Notes: a model not told the origin generated them from the sequence alone. DNA of 42,468 bases from Rhodospirillales bacterium (GCA_947445225.1 CANFCX010000009.1:1-42468), one strand, 5' to 3'; positions 15,876 through 24,145 are shown, counted from the stretch's first letter. Numbers and translations: made by a program.

Positions 15876-15941
15876 TACCGACTATCGCGAGGGTCGCAGG
15901 CTCCGCGCCTGTAGCGGGGAACGCTGCGAGCGAGTACTAGG
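15871..15941. repeat. Structured inverted repeat between convergent genes
   Basis: Outer arms CCTAGTAC (15871-15878) and GTACTAGG (15934-15941) enclose nested complementary pairs: TCGCAG at 15894-15899 with CTGCGA at 15924-15929, and an alternative CAGGC/GCCTG hairpin. There is no T tract, so it is not a standard terminator. It contains the uppP stop and ends seven bases from the stop of the facing gene. Confidence 0.55.
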
Positions 15942-15947
15942 CGGCGG

Positions 15948-16895
15948 TCAGTCCGGCAGCCGCGCGAGGCGGCCGGGCACCATGAACCGATCGAGATAGG
16001 TCGGAAGAATCACCTCCACCGCCGTCGCCCGGATGCCGAGATCGGCGAGCGTCGCGGCGCCCGGCCCGACGATATTGTCGCGCTTGAGCAATTCAACCTG
16101 ATCGCGGGTCAACAGCGGCTTGGGCAGAAGCTCCAAGAACCGCGCCTCGAACCGCGCGAGGCCGAAGGGCAGGGAAACCAGGCAGCGGCGCCGCCCGATT
16201 TGGGCAAGCGTCAGTTCCATCAATTCGCGGAAGGTATAAACACGCGGCCCGCCGAGTTCATAGACCCGCGCCGCCGTGGCCGGATCGTCCAGGCATTTGA
16301 AGATCGCGGCGGCGACGTCGCCGACATAGACCGGCTGAAACCGGGTCCGGCCGCCGCCGATCAGCGGCAGCACCGGCGACAACCTCGCCATCCCGGCAAA
16401 ACGATTGAAGAATTGATCCTCCGGCCCGAAGACGATCGAGGGACGCAATATCGTGGTCTCCGGGAACGCGGCACGCATCGCGGCCTCGCCCGCGGCCTTG
16501 GTCCGCGCATAAAGCGCCGGCGAGCGCACATCGGCGCCCAAGGCGGAAACGTGAACCACCCGACGCACACCGGCCACCCGCGCCAGCCTCGCGATCCGCT
16601 CCGCCCCGGCGCGATGGACCGCGTCGAATGTGTATTTGTCGCTTTCGTAAAGAATGCCGACCAGATTGACGACGACGTCGGCGCCGGCGACGGCTCTGGC
16701 CACCGCGGTTTCGTCGAGGATGTTGACGCCGATCGGGACGATCTGGCCGACGCCGCCCATCGGGCGCAAAAATTCCGCGCGGACCGGATCGCGCTCGGCG
16801 GCGGCGATCAGCCAGCCCTGCGCCGCCAGGCGCCGAATCAGATTGCGGCCGATGAACCCCGACCCGCCGAAAACCGTTGCCCGCCGCGTCGCCAT
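15948..16895 (-). CDS. NAD(P)-binding NDUFA9-like reductase
   Basis: This encodes 315 aa from ATG 16895 (GGGGGAA upstream), which leads directly into the Rossmann loop TVFGGSGFIGRN at about 8-18. It belongs to the extended/atypical short-chain dehydrogenase group that includes the complex I accessory subunit NDUFA9; alphaproteobacterial members resemble the mitochondrial protein. Other visible features are VVNLVGILYES, the conserved YARTKAAGE (Tyr and Lys of the SDR pair) and ILRPSIVFGPEDQF. Likely a respiratory-chain assembly or quinone-related role, though in bacteria this is mostly inferred. It is transcribed towards uppP and is divergent from tRNA-Leu. Confidence 0.88.
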   Translation of the reverse strand: MATRRATVFGGSGFIGRNLIRRLAAQGWLIAAAERDPVRAEFLRPMGGVGQIVPIGVNILDETAVARAVAGADVVVNLVGILYESDKYTFDAVHRAGAERIARLARVAGVRRVVHVSALGADVRSPALYARTKAAGEAAMRAAFPETTILRPSIVFGPEDQFFNRFAGMARLSPVLPLIGGGRTRFQPVYVGDVAAAIFKCLDDPATAARVYELGGPRVYTFRELMELTLAQIGRRRCLVSLPFGLARFEARFLELLPKPLLTRDQVELLKRDNIVGPGAATLADLGIRATAVEVILPTYLDRFMVPGRLARLPD

Positions 16896-16931
16896 GACGT
16901 TCCCCCGTCTTGTGTCCGGCATCCCGATTCA

Positions 16932-16961
16932 TTGAAAGGACGCCGGGGCTGTTCCTATATA
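16932..16961 (+). promoter_or_regulatory. Likely promoter of tRNA-Leu
   Basis: TTGAAA (16932-16937) and TATATA (16956-16961) are 18 bases apart, inside an AT-rich stretch before tRNA-Leu at 17062. TATAAC at 16960-16965 is an alternative -10 with wider spacing. The NDUFA9-like gene starts in the opposite direction 37 bases away. Confidence 0.45.
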
Positions 16962-17061
16962 TAACAGCGGCGTGGCGGTTGACACCGGCCAGCGGCTGGA
17001 GTTAACCAGTCCGCTTCCTCGGCGCCGACCCTGGCCGAGGATTGTGGGAAAGCCGGAATAT

Positions 17062-17148
17062 GCCCTGGTGGCGGAATTGGTAGACGCGCTAGATTCAGGT
17101 TCTAGTAACCGAAAGGTTGTGGAAGTTCGAGTCTTCTCCTGGGCACCA
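17062..17148 (+). tRNA. tRNA-Leu (CAG anticodon)
   Basis: An 87-base class II tRNA with encoded CCA. The anticodon stem CTAGA/TCTAG encloses loop TTCAGGT with anticodon CAG at 17096-17098, reading CUG. The long variable arm AACCGAAAGGTT and the T arm TTCGAGT are clear. In the acceptor stem GCCCTGG/CCTGGGC the fifth pair is T-T; all other pairs are Watson-Crick. Confidence 0.96.
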
Positions 17149-17201
17149 TTCCCGCGATCCGCTTGTTTCCCGGCGGCGCCGTTCATGGATCGAACCTGAC
17201 C

Positions 17202-17813
17202 GTGAACGTCGAAGTTCATCGCGGCGATCTTCCCGCCGGTCTTGACCTCGGGCGCGAGGTGGCGATCGATACCGAAACGATGGGGCTCAAGCCGCATCGC
17301 GATCGCCTTTGCCTGGTGCAGCTTTCCGCCGGCGACGGCAAATGCCATGTCGTGCGGTTTTCGCGCGATTACTACGAAGCACCGCGACTGGGCGCGCTGC
17401 TCGCCGATCCGGGCGTGACCAAGCTGTTTCATTTCGCCCGGTTCGACCTGGCCGCCCTCCGCCTCAATCTGGGCGTCCTGGCGCAACCGGTCTACTGCAC
17501 CCGTACCGCCTCGCGCCTGGTCCGAACCTTCACCGACCGGCACGGCCTGAAAGACCTTTGCAAGGATCTACTGGGCGTCGATCTATCGAAGGAACAGCAA
17601 AGCTCCGATTGGGGCGCCGAAGAGCTGACCCCGGCGCAGCTCAAATACGCCGCCACCGATGTCCTCCACCTCCATGCATTGCGGCGCAAGCTCGACGAGA
17701 TGCTGGCGCGCGAAGGCCGCACGGCCCTGGCCGAGGCCTGTTTTTCCTTCCTGCCGCACCGCGCCGACCTCGATCTCGCCGGCTGGGCGGAAGAGGACAT
17801 CTTCGCGCATTAG
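17202..17813 (+). CDS. rnd: Short RNase D-type 3'-5' exonuclease
   Basis: This encodes 203 aa from GTG 17202; TTG 17163 is an alternative. It is a single DEDDy exonuclease domain: Asp23 and Glu25 in AIDTETMGL, Asp82 in LFHFARFDLAAL, and Tyr149/Asp153 in LKYAATDVLHLHAL. It lacks the HRDC domains of E. coli RNase D (about 375 aa), which is normal for the short alphaproteobacterial form. RNase D trims tRNA 3' ends and other small RNAs. It lies 54 bases after a tRNA gene that already encodes CCA, so joint transcription is possible. Family is confident; the exact start is not. Confidence 0.88.
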   Translation: MNVEVHRGDLPAGLDLGREVAIDTETMGLKPHRDRLCLVQLSAGDGKCHVVRFSRDYYEAPRLGALLADPGVTKLFHFARFDLAALRLNLGVLAQPVYCTRTASRLVRTFTDRHGLKDLCKDLLGVDLSKEQQSSDWGAEELTPAQLKYAATDVLHLHALRRKLDEMLAREGRTALAEACFSFLPHRADLDLAGWAEEDIFAH

Positions 17814-17847
17814 GGTGGCCCCGACCGCCCCCGGCGGCAGGCGAGCG

Positions 17848-17880
17848 TTGACGGTCTCTTGGTTTCGGCATAGTTTTTGC
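17848..17880 (+). promoter_or_regulatory. Promoter region of the kdsD-lptCAB-rpoN operon (sigma-70-like and sigma-54-like elements)
   Basis: Two overlapping patterns are seen 60-90 bases before kdsD. TTGACG (17848-17853), 17 bases, then TAGTTT (17871-17876) could be a sigma-70 promoter. CGGCA at 17866-17870 with GG at 17867-17868, ten bases, then GC at 17879-17880 within TTTGC fits the -24/-12 layout of sigma-54 promoters. The invariant GG and GC are present but the flanking match is partial. Confidence 0.4.
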
Positions 17881-17938
17881 GTTGGCGGCCTCGATTCGAG
17901 GGAATCGGCCGCGCAGCCCTTGGCCAATTAAGGGGATC

Positions 17939-18916
17939 ATGAAGGCCGCCCAAACCTCCCGGACCGAGATCGACCTAAGCGCGGCCCATCGCGTCCTGCG
18001 CATGGAGCGCGACGCCATCGCCGCGCTGGCCGAGACGCTCGACGGGCGGTTCGAGCAGGCTCTCGACCGGTTGTTCGCCGTCTCCGGCCGCGTCGTCGTC
18101 ACCGGCATGGGCAAAAGCGGGCATGTCGCGGGCAAGATCGCCGCGACGTTGGCCTCCACCGGCACACCCGCTTTGTATGTCCATCCCGGGGAAGCCAGCC
18201 ATGGCGATTTGGGCATGATTACGCCGAACGACGCCGTTCTGGCCTTGTCCAATTCCGGCGAGACCTTGGAATTGTCCGCGGTCATCGACTACACCCGCCG
18301 CTTCGCCATCCCTTTGGTCGCGATTACCGGGCGGGGTGACAGCTCGCTGGCCGAGACCGCCGATGTCGCGCTGATCCTGCCGCCGAGCCCGGAAGCCTGC
18401 CCGCTGGGCCTGGCGCCGACGACCTCCACGACCATGATGATGGCCTTGGGTGATGCGCTGGCCGTGGCGTTGCTTGAGCGGCGGGGTTTTTCCGCCGACG
18501 ATTTCCAGGTCTTGCACCCCGGCGGCAAACTCGGCCGGCAATTGCTGCGGGTCGCCGACATCATGCATAAGGGCGCGGAGCTGCCGGTCATCGGTCCCGA
18601 CGCACCCATGAGCGAGGCGTTGTTGACGATGACGGCGAAGCGTTTCGGTTGCGTCGGCATCGTCGGCCCGGAGGGCACGCTGCTGGGCATCGTCACCGAT
18701 GGCGATTTGCGCCGGCACATGTCGCCCGGTCTTCTCGACCTGAAGGCCGGCGCGATCATGACGGAACGGCCGCGGACCATTCGCCCGCAAGCCCTGGCCG
18801 CCGAGGCGCTCGGCCTGATGAATTCCAGCTCCATCACCAGCCTGTTCGTGGTCGACAATCGCCGGCCGGTCGGCATCCTTCATGTCCATGACTGCCTGCG
18901 GGCAGGCGTGGCGTGA
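17939..18916 (+). CDS. kdsD: D-arabinose 5-phosphate isomerase
   Basis: This encodes 325 aa from ATG 17939 (AAGGGG upstream). It interconverts ribulose 5-phosphate and arabinose 5-phosphate, the first step to Kdo of lipopolysaccharide. The N-terminal SIS sugar-isomerase domain (about 45-180) shows VVVTGMGKSGHVAGK, the HPGEASHGDLGM stretch and SNSGET. Two CBS domains follow (about 210-325; ADIMHKG, GIVTDGDLRRH, AIMTERP). Length and order match KdsD/KpsF/GutQ proteins. It is the first gene of a cluster ending in lptC, lptA, lptB and rpoN; the lptC start follows by ten bases, so the genes are co-transcribed. Confidence 0.96.
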   Translation: MKAAQTSRTEIDLSAAHRVLRMERDAIAALAETLDGRFEQALDRLFAVSGRVVVTGMGKSGHVAGKIAATLASTGTPALYVHPGEASHGDLGMITPNDAVLALSNSGETLELSAVIDYTRRFAIPLVAITGRGDSSLAETADVALILPPSPEACPLGLAPTTSTTMMMALGDALAVALLERRGFSADDFQVLHPGGKLGRQLLRVADIMHKGAELPVIGPDAPMSEALLTMTAKRFGCVGIVGPEGTLLGIVTDGDLRRHMSPGLLDLKAGAIMTERPRTIRPQALAAEALGLMNSSSITSLFVVDNRRPVGILHVHDCLRAGVA

Positions 18917-18926
18917 TGGACAACCC

Positions 18927-19610
18927 ATGACCGAAGCCGCGACCGAGCAATCATCCAGGCCGCCCGCCGGACTTTGGCAGGAGAGCGGCACCCTTGCCCC
19001 CCGCCGCGTCAATGTCGGCTACAGCCTTTGGGTTTCCTTCCTGAAGCTGGCGCTGCCGGCGATCGCGGCCGGACTCGTCATGCTCGTCTTTCTGTGGCCG
19101 CAGCTCAATCCGAACAATTCCCGCTTTCGCCTGACTCCCATGCGTGTCGGCATCGAGGATTTCCAGGATCAGCGGCTGGTTAATCCGCGCTACACCGGCG
19201 TGGACGCCAACAATCAGCCTTTTGCCGTCACCGCCGCCGCCGCGACCCAGGCCTCGACCACCGACGAAACCCTCAACCTCCAGGACCCGAAAGCCGACAT
19301 CACGCTGTCGAACGGCACCTGGCTCGCATTGATCGCGGAGGCAGGCGCCTATAACCAAAAGGCGCAATCGCTGGAACTGTTGGGCTCGGTGAGCCTTTTC
19401 CACGATCAGGGCTACGAGGTCAGCACAAGTCGCGCTTCCATCGACCTCGCCGCCGGCACCGCCCAAGGCAACGAAGCGGTTAGCGGCCATGGCCCGGCGG
19501 GCATGATCGAGGCCGAGGGCTTTCGCCTGTTCGACAAGGGCGAGCGTATCCTGTTCACGGGCAAGGCCCGCCTGGTCTTCCAGGCCGCACCGGCCGGAGC
19601 GGCGCGATGA
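18927..19610 (+). CDS. lptC: Lipopolysaccharide transport protein LptC
   Basis: This encodes 227 aa. A cytosolic N-terminus of about 30 residues, longer than in E. coli LptC, is followed by one membrane helix (about 36-57, SFLKLALPAIAAGLVMLVFL) and a periplasmic beta-jellyroll. LptC receives lipopolysaccharide from LptBFG and hands it to LptA. Sequence similarity in the family is low; the assignment rests on PMRVGIEDF-type start of the domain, its size and its place directly before lptA. The stop overlaps the lptA start by the four bases ATGA. Confidence 0.9.
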   Translation: MTEAATEQSSRPPAGLWQESGTLAPRRVNVGYSLWVSFLKLALPAIAAGLVMLVFLWPQLNPNNSRFRLTPMRVGIEDFQDQRLVNPRYTGVDANNQPFAVTAAAATQASTTDETLNLQDPKADITLSNGTWLALIAEAGAYNQKAQSLELLGSVSLFHDQGYEVSTSRASIDLAAGTAQGNEAVSGHGPAGMIEAEGFRLFDKGERILFTGKARLVFQAAPAGAAR

Positions 19611-20434
19611 GAGGGCGTGCGCTTGCCATCACTTTGTCCCTGGCGCTTGCGATGGCCCATGCGACCGGCGACGCCGCGGCCCAGAACATCAGCCTGGGCT
19701 CAAAAACCGACAAGCCGGTTGAAATCTACGCCAGTGAAGGCATCGAGTGGCGGCGCGATTCGCAGACCTACATTGCCCGCGGCGATGCCCGCGCCGTGCA
19801 GGGCGATACCACCGTCAGCGCCGACACACTCACCGCCCATTACCGAACCAAACCCGATGGCAGCACGGAAATCGCGCGCATCGAGGCCGAAGGCGCCGTC
19901 CGCATCGCGACCCCGACGCAACAAGCGCGCGGAGACCGCGGTGTTTATGACGTCGAAAAGGGCGTGTTGGTGCTGACCGGACGCGACATCACCTTCACCA
20001 CGCCGCGCGAAACGCTGACCGCCCGCGACAGCCTCGAATATTGGGAACAACGCCGTATCGCCGTGGCCCGCGGCAACGCCGTCGCGACCAGCGAAGGCCG
20101 CAAGCTGCGCGCCGACCTGATTACCGCCTATTTCGTTAATGACGGCGATTCCGCCAAACTCGACCACGTCGACGTGCAAGGCAACGTCCAGGTCGCCACG
20201 GCGACAGAATTCGTGCGCGCCGATCAGGGCGTCTACGCCCCCAAAAGCGGCATCGCCACGCTCACCGGCGGCGTGAAGATCACGCGCGGACCCAATCAAC
20301 TCAACGGCGATTACGCCGAAGTTAATCTCAACACCGGGGTGAGCCGCCTGATGAGCCGCGATCAGCGGGTCAGAGGGCTGCTCGTGCCGCCCCAGAGTGG
20401 CGGCGCCCCACCGCCGCCGGCGCCTCGGCGATGA
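19607..20434 (+). CDS. lptA: Lipopolysaccharide transport periplasmic protein LptA (OstA-like)
   Basis: This encodes 275 aa. It has a signal peptide (about 1-25, cleavage after DAAA) and then the OstA/LptA beta-jellyroll with repeated short strands (SADTLTAHYR, RGDRGVYDVEKGVLVLTG, RADQGVYAPKSGIATLTGG). LptA forms the bridge that carries lipopolysaccharide across the periplasm. At 275 residues it is longer than E. coli LptA (185), as is usual in alphaproteobacteria, with extra strands and a Pro-rich tail. It overlaps lptC and lptB by four bases each, so translation of the three is probably coupled. Confidence 0.93.
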   Translation: MRGRALAITLSLALAMAHATGDAAAQNISLGSKTDKPVEIYASEGIEWRRDSQTYIARGDARAVQGDTTVSADTLTAHYRTKPDGSTEIARIEAEGAVRIATPTQQARGDRGVYDVEKGVLVLTGRDITFTTPRETLTARDSLEYWEQRRIAVARGNAVATSEGRKLRADLITAYFVNDGDSAKLDHVDVQGNVQVATATEFVRADQGVYAPKSGIATLTGGVKITRGPNQLNGDYAEVNLNTGVSRLMSRDQRVRGLLVPPQSGGAPPPPAPRR

Positions 20435-21237
20435 ACAAGACACCGGCCTCCCCCGGTTCCGCTCAGGCCGAGAAAGCGGACAACGCGCGGCCCGGCCCGC
20501 GATTGGTCGCCGACAATCCCGGTCTGGTGGCGCGTAATCTGGGCAAACGCATCAACAAGCGCCCGGTCATCCGCGATGTGGGTTTGACGGTCCGGCGCGG
20601 CGAGGCGGTCGGGCTGCTGGGCCCCAACGGGGCCGGGAAGACGACCTGTTTCTACATCATGATCGGCCTGATCCAGCCCGATTACGGCACCGTGGAACTC
20701 GACGGCCAGGACATCACCGATTTGCCCATGTATCGGCGGGCGCGGCTGGGTATCGGCTACCTTCCGCAGGAGCCCTCGGTGTTTCGCGGGCTGACCGTGG
20801 AAAGCAATATCCGTGCGTCGATCGAGGTGGTCGAGCCCGACGCCGACCGGCGCGAATCCGTGCTCGATGAATTGCTCGCCGATTTTTCGTTGACCCATTT
20901 ACGCCGGACGCCGGCATTGGCCTTGTCGGGCGGGGAGCGCCGCCGCGTGGAGATCGCCCGCGCGCTCGCCACCCAGCCCCATTTTATCTTGCTCGACGAG
21001 CCGCTTGCCGGCATCGACCCGATCGCGCTGTCGGATATCCGCGATTTGGTCTACCACCTGAAGGATCGCGGCATCGGCGTGTTGATCACCGACCACAACG
21101 TGCGCGAAACGCTCGACATCGTCGATCGCGCTTACATCCTGCATGACGGCCGCGTTCTCATGGAAGGCGTCCCCGCCGAAATCGTTTCCCACGAGGATGT
21201 GAGGCGCGTCTACCTGGGCGAACGCTTCAGCCTCTGA
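20431..21237 (+). CDS. lptB: Lipopolysaccharide export ABC transporter ATPase LptB
   Basis: This encodes 268 aa. It is the ATPase of the LptBFG transporter that pulls lipopolysaccharide out of the inner membrane. Walker A is GPNGAGKTT (about 64-72), the Q-loop lies in GYLPQEPSVFRGLTVESN, the signature is LSGGERRRVEIARAL, Walker B plus catalytic Glu is FILLDEPLAGIDP, and the switch His is in ITDHNVRETLDI. The N-terminal 30 residues are extra compared with E. coli LptB. The gene starts in an ATGA overlap with lptA and is followed after seven bases by rpoN. lptF and lptG are not in this window. Confidence 0.96.
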   Translation: MNKTPASPGSAQAEKADNARPGPRLVADNPGLVARNLGKRINKRPVIRDVGLTVRRGEAVGLLGPNGAGKTTCFYIMIGLIQPDYGTVELDGQDITDLPMYRRARLGIGYLPQEPSVFRGLTVESNIRASIEVVEPDADRRESVLDELLADFSLTHLRRTPALALSGGERRRVEIARALATQPHFILLDEPLAGIDPIALSDIRDLVYHLKDRGIGVLITDHNVRETLDIVDRAYILHDGRVLMEGVPAEIVSHEDVRRVYLGERFSL

Positions 21238-21244
21238 GCCACCC

Positions 21245-22744
21245 ATGGCGCTGACCACCCGCCTCGACATTCGCCAGACCCAGTCCTTGGTGATGACGCC
21301 GCAACTGCAGCAGGCGATCAAGCTGCTGCAATTGTCCAACGTCGAGGTCAGCGAGTATGTCGAACGGGAAATCGAACAAAACCCGCTGATCGAACGCGAC
21401 GAACCCGACGGCGCCGAGGCCGCGCCGGTGGAAACCGGGACCTGGGAAGGTCCGCCGGAGCCGCAGCTCCTGGACACCGTCGACCCCAACAACCGCAATG
21501 AGCGCGGCGGCGAGGCCCCGCTGGATACCGATTTCGAGAATCTATGGTCGGACGAGGGAAGCGGCTTTGATCCGGGAGTGGCGCGCTGGGGCGGCGGCGG
21601 CGGTCACGGCGATTTCGACGAAGGCGGTGGCGATCTCGAAAATACGCTGACGCGCCAGGCGACCTTGCGCGACCATTTGTTCGACCAACTCAACGTGGAT
21701 TTCGTCGACCCCGTCGACCGGCTGATCGGCGCCAATTTCGTCGATATGATCGACGAATCGGGATACCTGGCGGAGGAGCATCCCGCCCAGGTCGCCGAAG
21801 CCATGGGTTGCTCTTTGGAGAAGGCCCTGGCGGTGCTCGATCGGCTTCAGTGTTTCGACCCACCCGGCATTTTCGCCCGCAATCTGAAAGAGTGCCTGGC
21901 GCTTCAACTGAAGGAACGTAACCGGCTCGACCCGGCGATGGCGGCCTTGCTCGACAATCTGGACGCGCTGGCGCGCCGAGACGCTTCGACGCTCTTGCGA
22001 CTATGCGGGGTTTCGTCCGAGGACCTGACGGACATGGTCGCCGAAATTCGCGCCCTCAACCCCAAACCCGGCCTGATTTTCGATTCTTCGGTCGCCCAGC
22101 CCGTGATCCCCGACGTGCTCATGCGGCCGCAGCCCGGTGGCGGCTGGCTGGTGGAGTTGAACCAGGAAACGCTGCCCCGCGTGCTCATCAACCAGCGTTA
22201 TTATGCGACCGTTAGCGGCCAGGCCAAGAACAAGGCGGTCAAGGAGTTCCTCGCCGAACGTTTGCAATCGGCGAATTGGCTGGTGAAGGCCCTGCATCAA
22301 CGCGCCAACACGATATTGCGGGTCTCCTCCGAAATCGTGGCCCAACAGGATGGATTTTTTCGGCACGGCGTGAGCGGTCTGCGGCCCCTGGTCCTGCGCG
22401 ATATCGCCAACGCCATTTCCATGCACGAAAGCACCGTCAGCCGCGTCACGACCAACAAATACATCGCCACGCCGCGTGGGTTGTTCGAGCTCAAATATTT
22501 CTTCACCACGGCCATCGCCAGCTCCGGCGGCGGCGAGGCCTATTCCGCCGAGGCCATCCGGCACCGCATCCGCGGGCTTATCGACCATGAGTTGGTCGAT
22601 GGCGTCCTGTCCGATGACGGGATTGTCGATATCCTGCGCCGCGACGGAGTCGACATCGCCCGGCGCACCGTCGCTAAATATCGGGAGGCGTTGGGTATTC
22701 CATCCTCCGTTCAGCGTCGCCGAGAAAAATCGGTGGGTCTTTGA
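21245..22744 (+). CDS. rpoN: RNA polymerase sigma-54 factor
   Basis: This encodes 499 aa. It directs RNA polymerase to -24/-12 promoters that need enhancer-binding activators, typically for nitrogen, carbon or motility control. Region I is Gln/Leu-rich (RQTQSLVMTPQLQQAIKLLQ), region II is acidic with a Gly-rich run (WGGGGGHGDFDEGGGD), and region III has the core-binding part. A helix-turn-helix (LRDIANAISMHESTVSRVT) and the RpoN box ARRTVAKYRE near the end are present. The place after lptB and before hpf-ptsN is the classical order. A possible sigma-54-type element stands at the head of the operon, which would allow autoregulation. Confidence 0.97.
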   Translation: MALTTRLDIRQTQSLVMTPQLQQAIKLLQLSNVEVSEYVEREIEQNPLIERDEPDGAEAAPVETGTWEGPPEPQLLDTVDPNNRNERGGEAPLDTDFENLWSDEGSGFDPGVARWGGGGGHGDFDEGGGDLENTLTRQATLRDHLFDQLNVDFVDPVDRLIGANFVDMIDESGYLAEEHPAQVAEAMGCSLEKALAVLDRLQCFDPPGIFARNLKECLALQLKERNRLDPAMAALLDNLDALARRDASTLLRLCGVSSEDLTDMVAEIRALNPKPGLIFDSSVAQPVIPDVLMRPQPGGGWLVELNQETLPRVLINQRYYATVSGQAKNKAVKEFLAERLQSANWLVKALHQRANTILRVSSEIVAQQDGFFRHGVSGLRPLVLRDIANAISMHESTVSRVTTNKYIATPRGLFELKYFFTTAIASSGGGEAYSAEAIRHRIRGLIDHELVDGVLSDDGIVDILRRDGVDIARRTVAKYREALGIPSSVQRRREKSVGL

Positions 22745-22784
22745 TCTCGATCCTTGGCGAGGGTGCGGCATACTTGAGGTGCTA

Positions 22785-22813
22785 TTGACTCCCCCGGCGC
22801 CGGCGCCTATGTT
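22785..22813 (+). promoter_or_regulatory. Promoter of hpf-ptsN
   Basis: TTGACT (22785-22790), a 17-base G+C-rich spacer and TATGTT (22808-22813) stand 66 bases before hpf and 41 bases after rpoN. This would let hpf and ptsN be expressed independently of the rpoN operon. Confidence 0.6.
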
Positions 22814-22878
22814 CGCGGCCTTCCGTTCGTCCCCGGCCGGCGTGCCGTAGGACGAATGACCACCATGTAAATTGGCGA

Positions 22879-23505
22879 ATGCAGGTTTCCGTCAGCGGCA
22901 AGCACCTTGACGTCGGCGACGCTCTCCGCGGCCGAGTAATTGCCGAGCTTTCCGCCATCGTCGAGAAATATTTCGGCACGGGCATCGATGCCACGGTGGG
23001 CTTCGAGCGTGTCCGCCATTTCTATCGCTGTCAGATTTCGGTTCATTTCGGGCGCGATATGCTCGCCCAAAGCCACGCCGAGGCGACCGAGGCCCATGGC
23101 GCTTTCGACATGGCGGCCGACCGGATGGCGACAAGACTGCGCCGCCACAAACGGCGGTTGCGGGATCGTCACCGCGATAGCGCCACGGCCGCCGAGTCAG
23201 GCGCACCCGATCCCTACCCCGCCGCCCATTATGTCATCGCCGCCGAATCCCCGGAAAATCCCGAAATCGGGGAAGAAAATAAAGAAATCGGGGAACACGT
23301 GCCGGCCGTGATCGCCGAAATGGAGTCGGAAATTCCGAGGCTGACCGTCGCCGCCGCCGTCATGCGGCTCGATTTGGCCGACCTCACGGCGTTGTTGTTT
23401 CGCAACGATGCCCATGGCGGGCTGAACATGGTCTATCGGCGCCATGACGGCAATGTCGGCTGGGTGGATCCGCTGGGAAATTCATCATCGGTCCGTCAAT
23501 CCTGA
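22879..23505 (+). CDS. hpf: Ribosome hibernation promoting factor (long form)
   Basis: This encodes 208 aa. The N-terminal domain (about 1-105: MQVSVSGKHLDVGDALR, VEKYFGTGIDATVGFER, HRRHK-like basic end) is the ribosome-binding HPF/YfiA fold. A charged, Glu/Pro-rich linker (about 110-150) leads to a C-terminal domain (about 150-205, VMRLDLADLTALLFRN and GGLNMVYRRHDGNVGW) that lets long HPF dimerise and pair 70S ribosomes into inactive 100S particles. The linker contains two near-repeats (PEIGEEN and KEIGEH). It sits between rpoN and ptsN, as usual, with its own promoter. Confidence 0.95.
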   Translation: MQVSVSGKHLDVGDALRGRVIAELSAIVEKYFGTGIDATVGFERVRHFYRCQISVHFGRDMLAQSHAEATEAHGAFDMAADRMATRLRRHKRRLRDRHRDSATAAESGAPDPYPAAHYVIAAESPENPEIGEENKEIGEHVPAVIAEMESEIPRLTVAAAVMRLDLADLTALLFRNDAHGGLNMVYRRHDGNVGWVDPLGNSSSVRQS

Positions 23506-23512
23506 GGCCCGA

Positions 23513-23977
23513 ATGGAACTCGTCGAATTGTTGACTCCCGAAAGTGTCATTTCCAATTTGCATGCCACGAGCAAAAAGCAGGCATTGCAGGAAATCTCCA
23601 GGCGCGCCGCGGAAATTACCGGTCTCAACGAGCGCACGATATTCGACGTGTTGCTTGAACGCGAAAGGCTCGGAAGCACCGGAGTCGGCGGCGGCATCGC
23701 CATCCCGCACGGTAAGCTGCCTGATCTCAACCGGCTTTATGGACTGTTCGCTCGACTCGATCGGTCGATAGAGTTCGACTCGATCGACGAGCGCCCGGTG
23801 GACCTCATTTTTGTCCTCTTGGCCCCGGAAGCGGCGGGCGCGGACCACCTTAAGGCCCTGGCCAGGGTGTCGCGCCTCCTCCGCGACCGTTCGGTATGCG
23901 AAAAGCTACGGGGATCGGAGACGCCGGAAGCCCTCTATGCCCTGTTGACCGAGCCCGCCGCCAGCCACGCCGCCTAA
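23513..23977 (+). CDS. ptsN: Nitrogen-regulatory PTS protein EIIA-Ntr
   Basis: This encodes 154 aa. ATG 23513 begins the usual MELVELLTPESVI and follows the hpf stop by seven bases; upstream readings overlap hpf. The phosphorylated His is His66 in GGGIAIPHGKLP. EIIA-Ntr is the last step of the PTS-Ntr relay (EI-Ntr, NPr, EIIA-Ntr) and controls potassium transport, envelope stress and nitrogen responses through protein contacts. The family is full length, with FVLLAPEAAGADHLKALARVSR matching well. EI-Ntr and NPr are not in this window. Confidence 0.96.
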   Translation: MELVELLTPESVISNLHATSKKQALQEISRRAAEITGLNERTIFDVLLERERLGSTGVGGGIAIPHGKLPDLNRLYGLFARLDRSIEFDSIDERPVDLIFVLLAPEAAGADHLKALARVSRLLRDRSVCEKLRGSETPEALYALLTEPAASHAA

Positions 23978-23994
23978 TTCAGCCGGCCCATGTT

Positions 23995-24023
23995 TTGACA
24001 TGGACCGCCAGGATGGCTAGCAT
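23995..24023 (+). promoter_or_regulatory. Strong sigma-70-type promoter with structured leader
   Basis: A perfect TTGACA (23995-24000), an ideal 17-base spacer and TAGCAT (24018-24023) lie just after the ptsN stop. The leader up to the ATG at 24146 holds two short hairpins: TTCCCT/AGGGAA at 24024-24040 and CGCC/GGCG at 24047-24060. No known riboswitch class is recognised. Confidence 0.7.
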
Positions 24024-24145
24024 TTCCCTGAAGTAGGGAAGAACGTCGCCAGAATCGGCGGCGGGGGAAGAAATCCCGTGTCTAACGGAAGTTACAATGT
24101 TTTAGGTCGCGCTGCCGTGCCCGGGGTTGTGCCGGGTGTGTCGCC

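Noticed and set aside
24024-24145. A riboswitch in the leader of the SprA-like gene
   Set aside because: Two short hairpins are present, but they match no riboswitch class that I can recognise.
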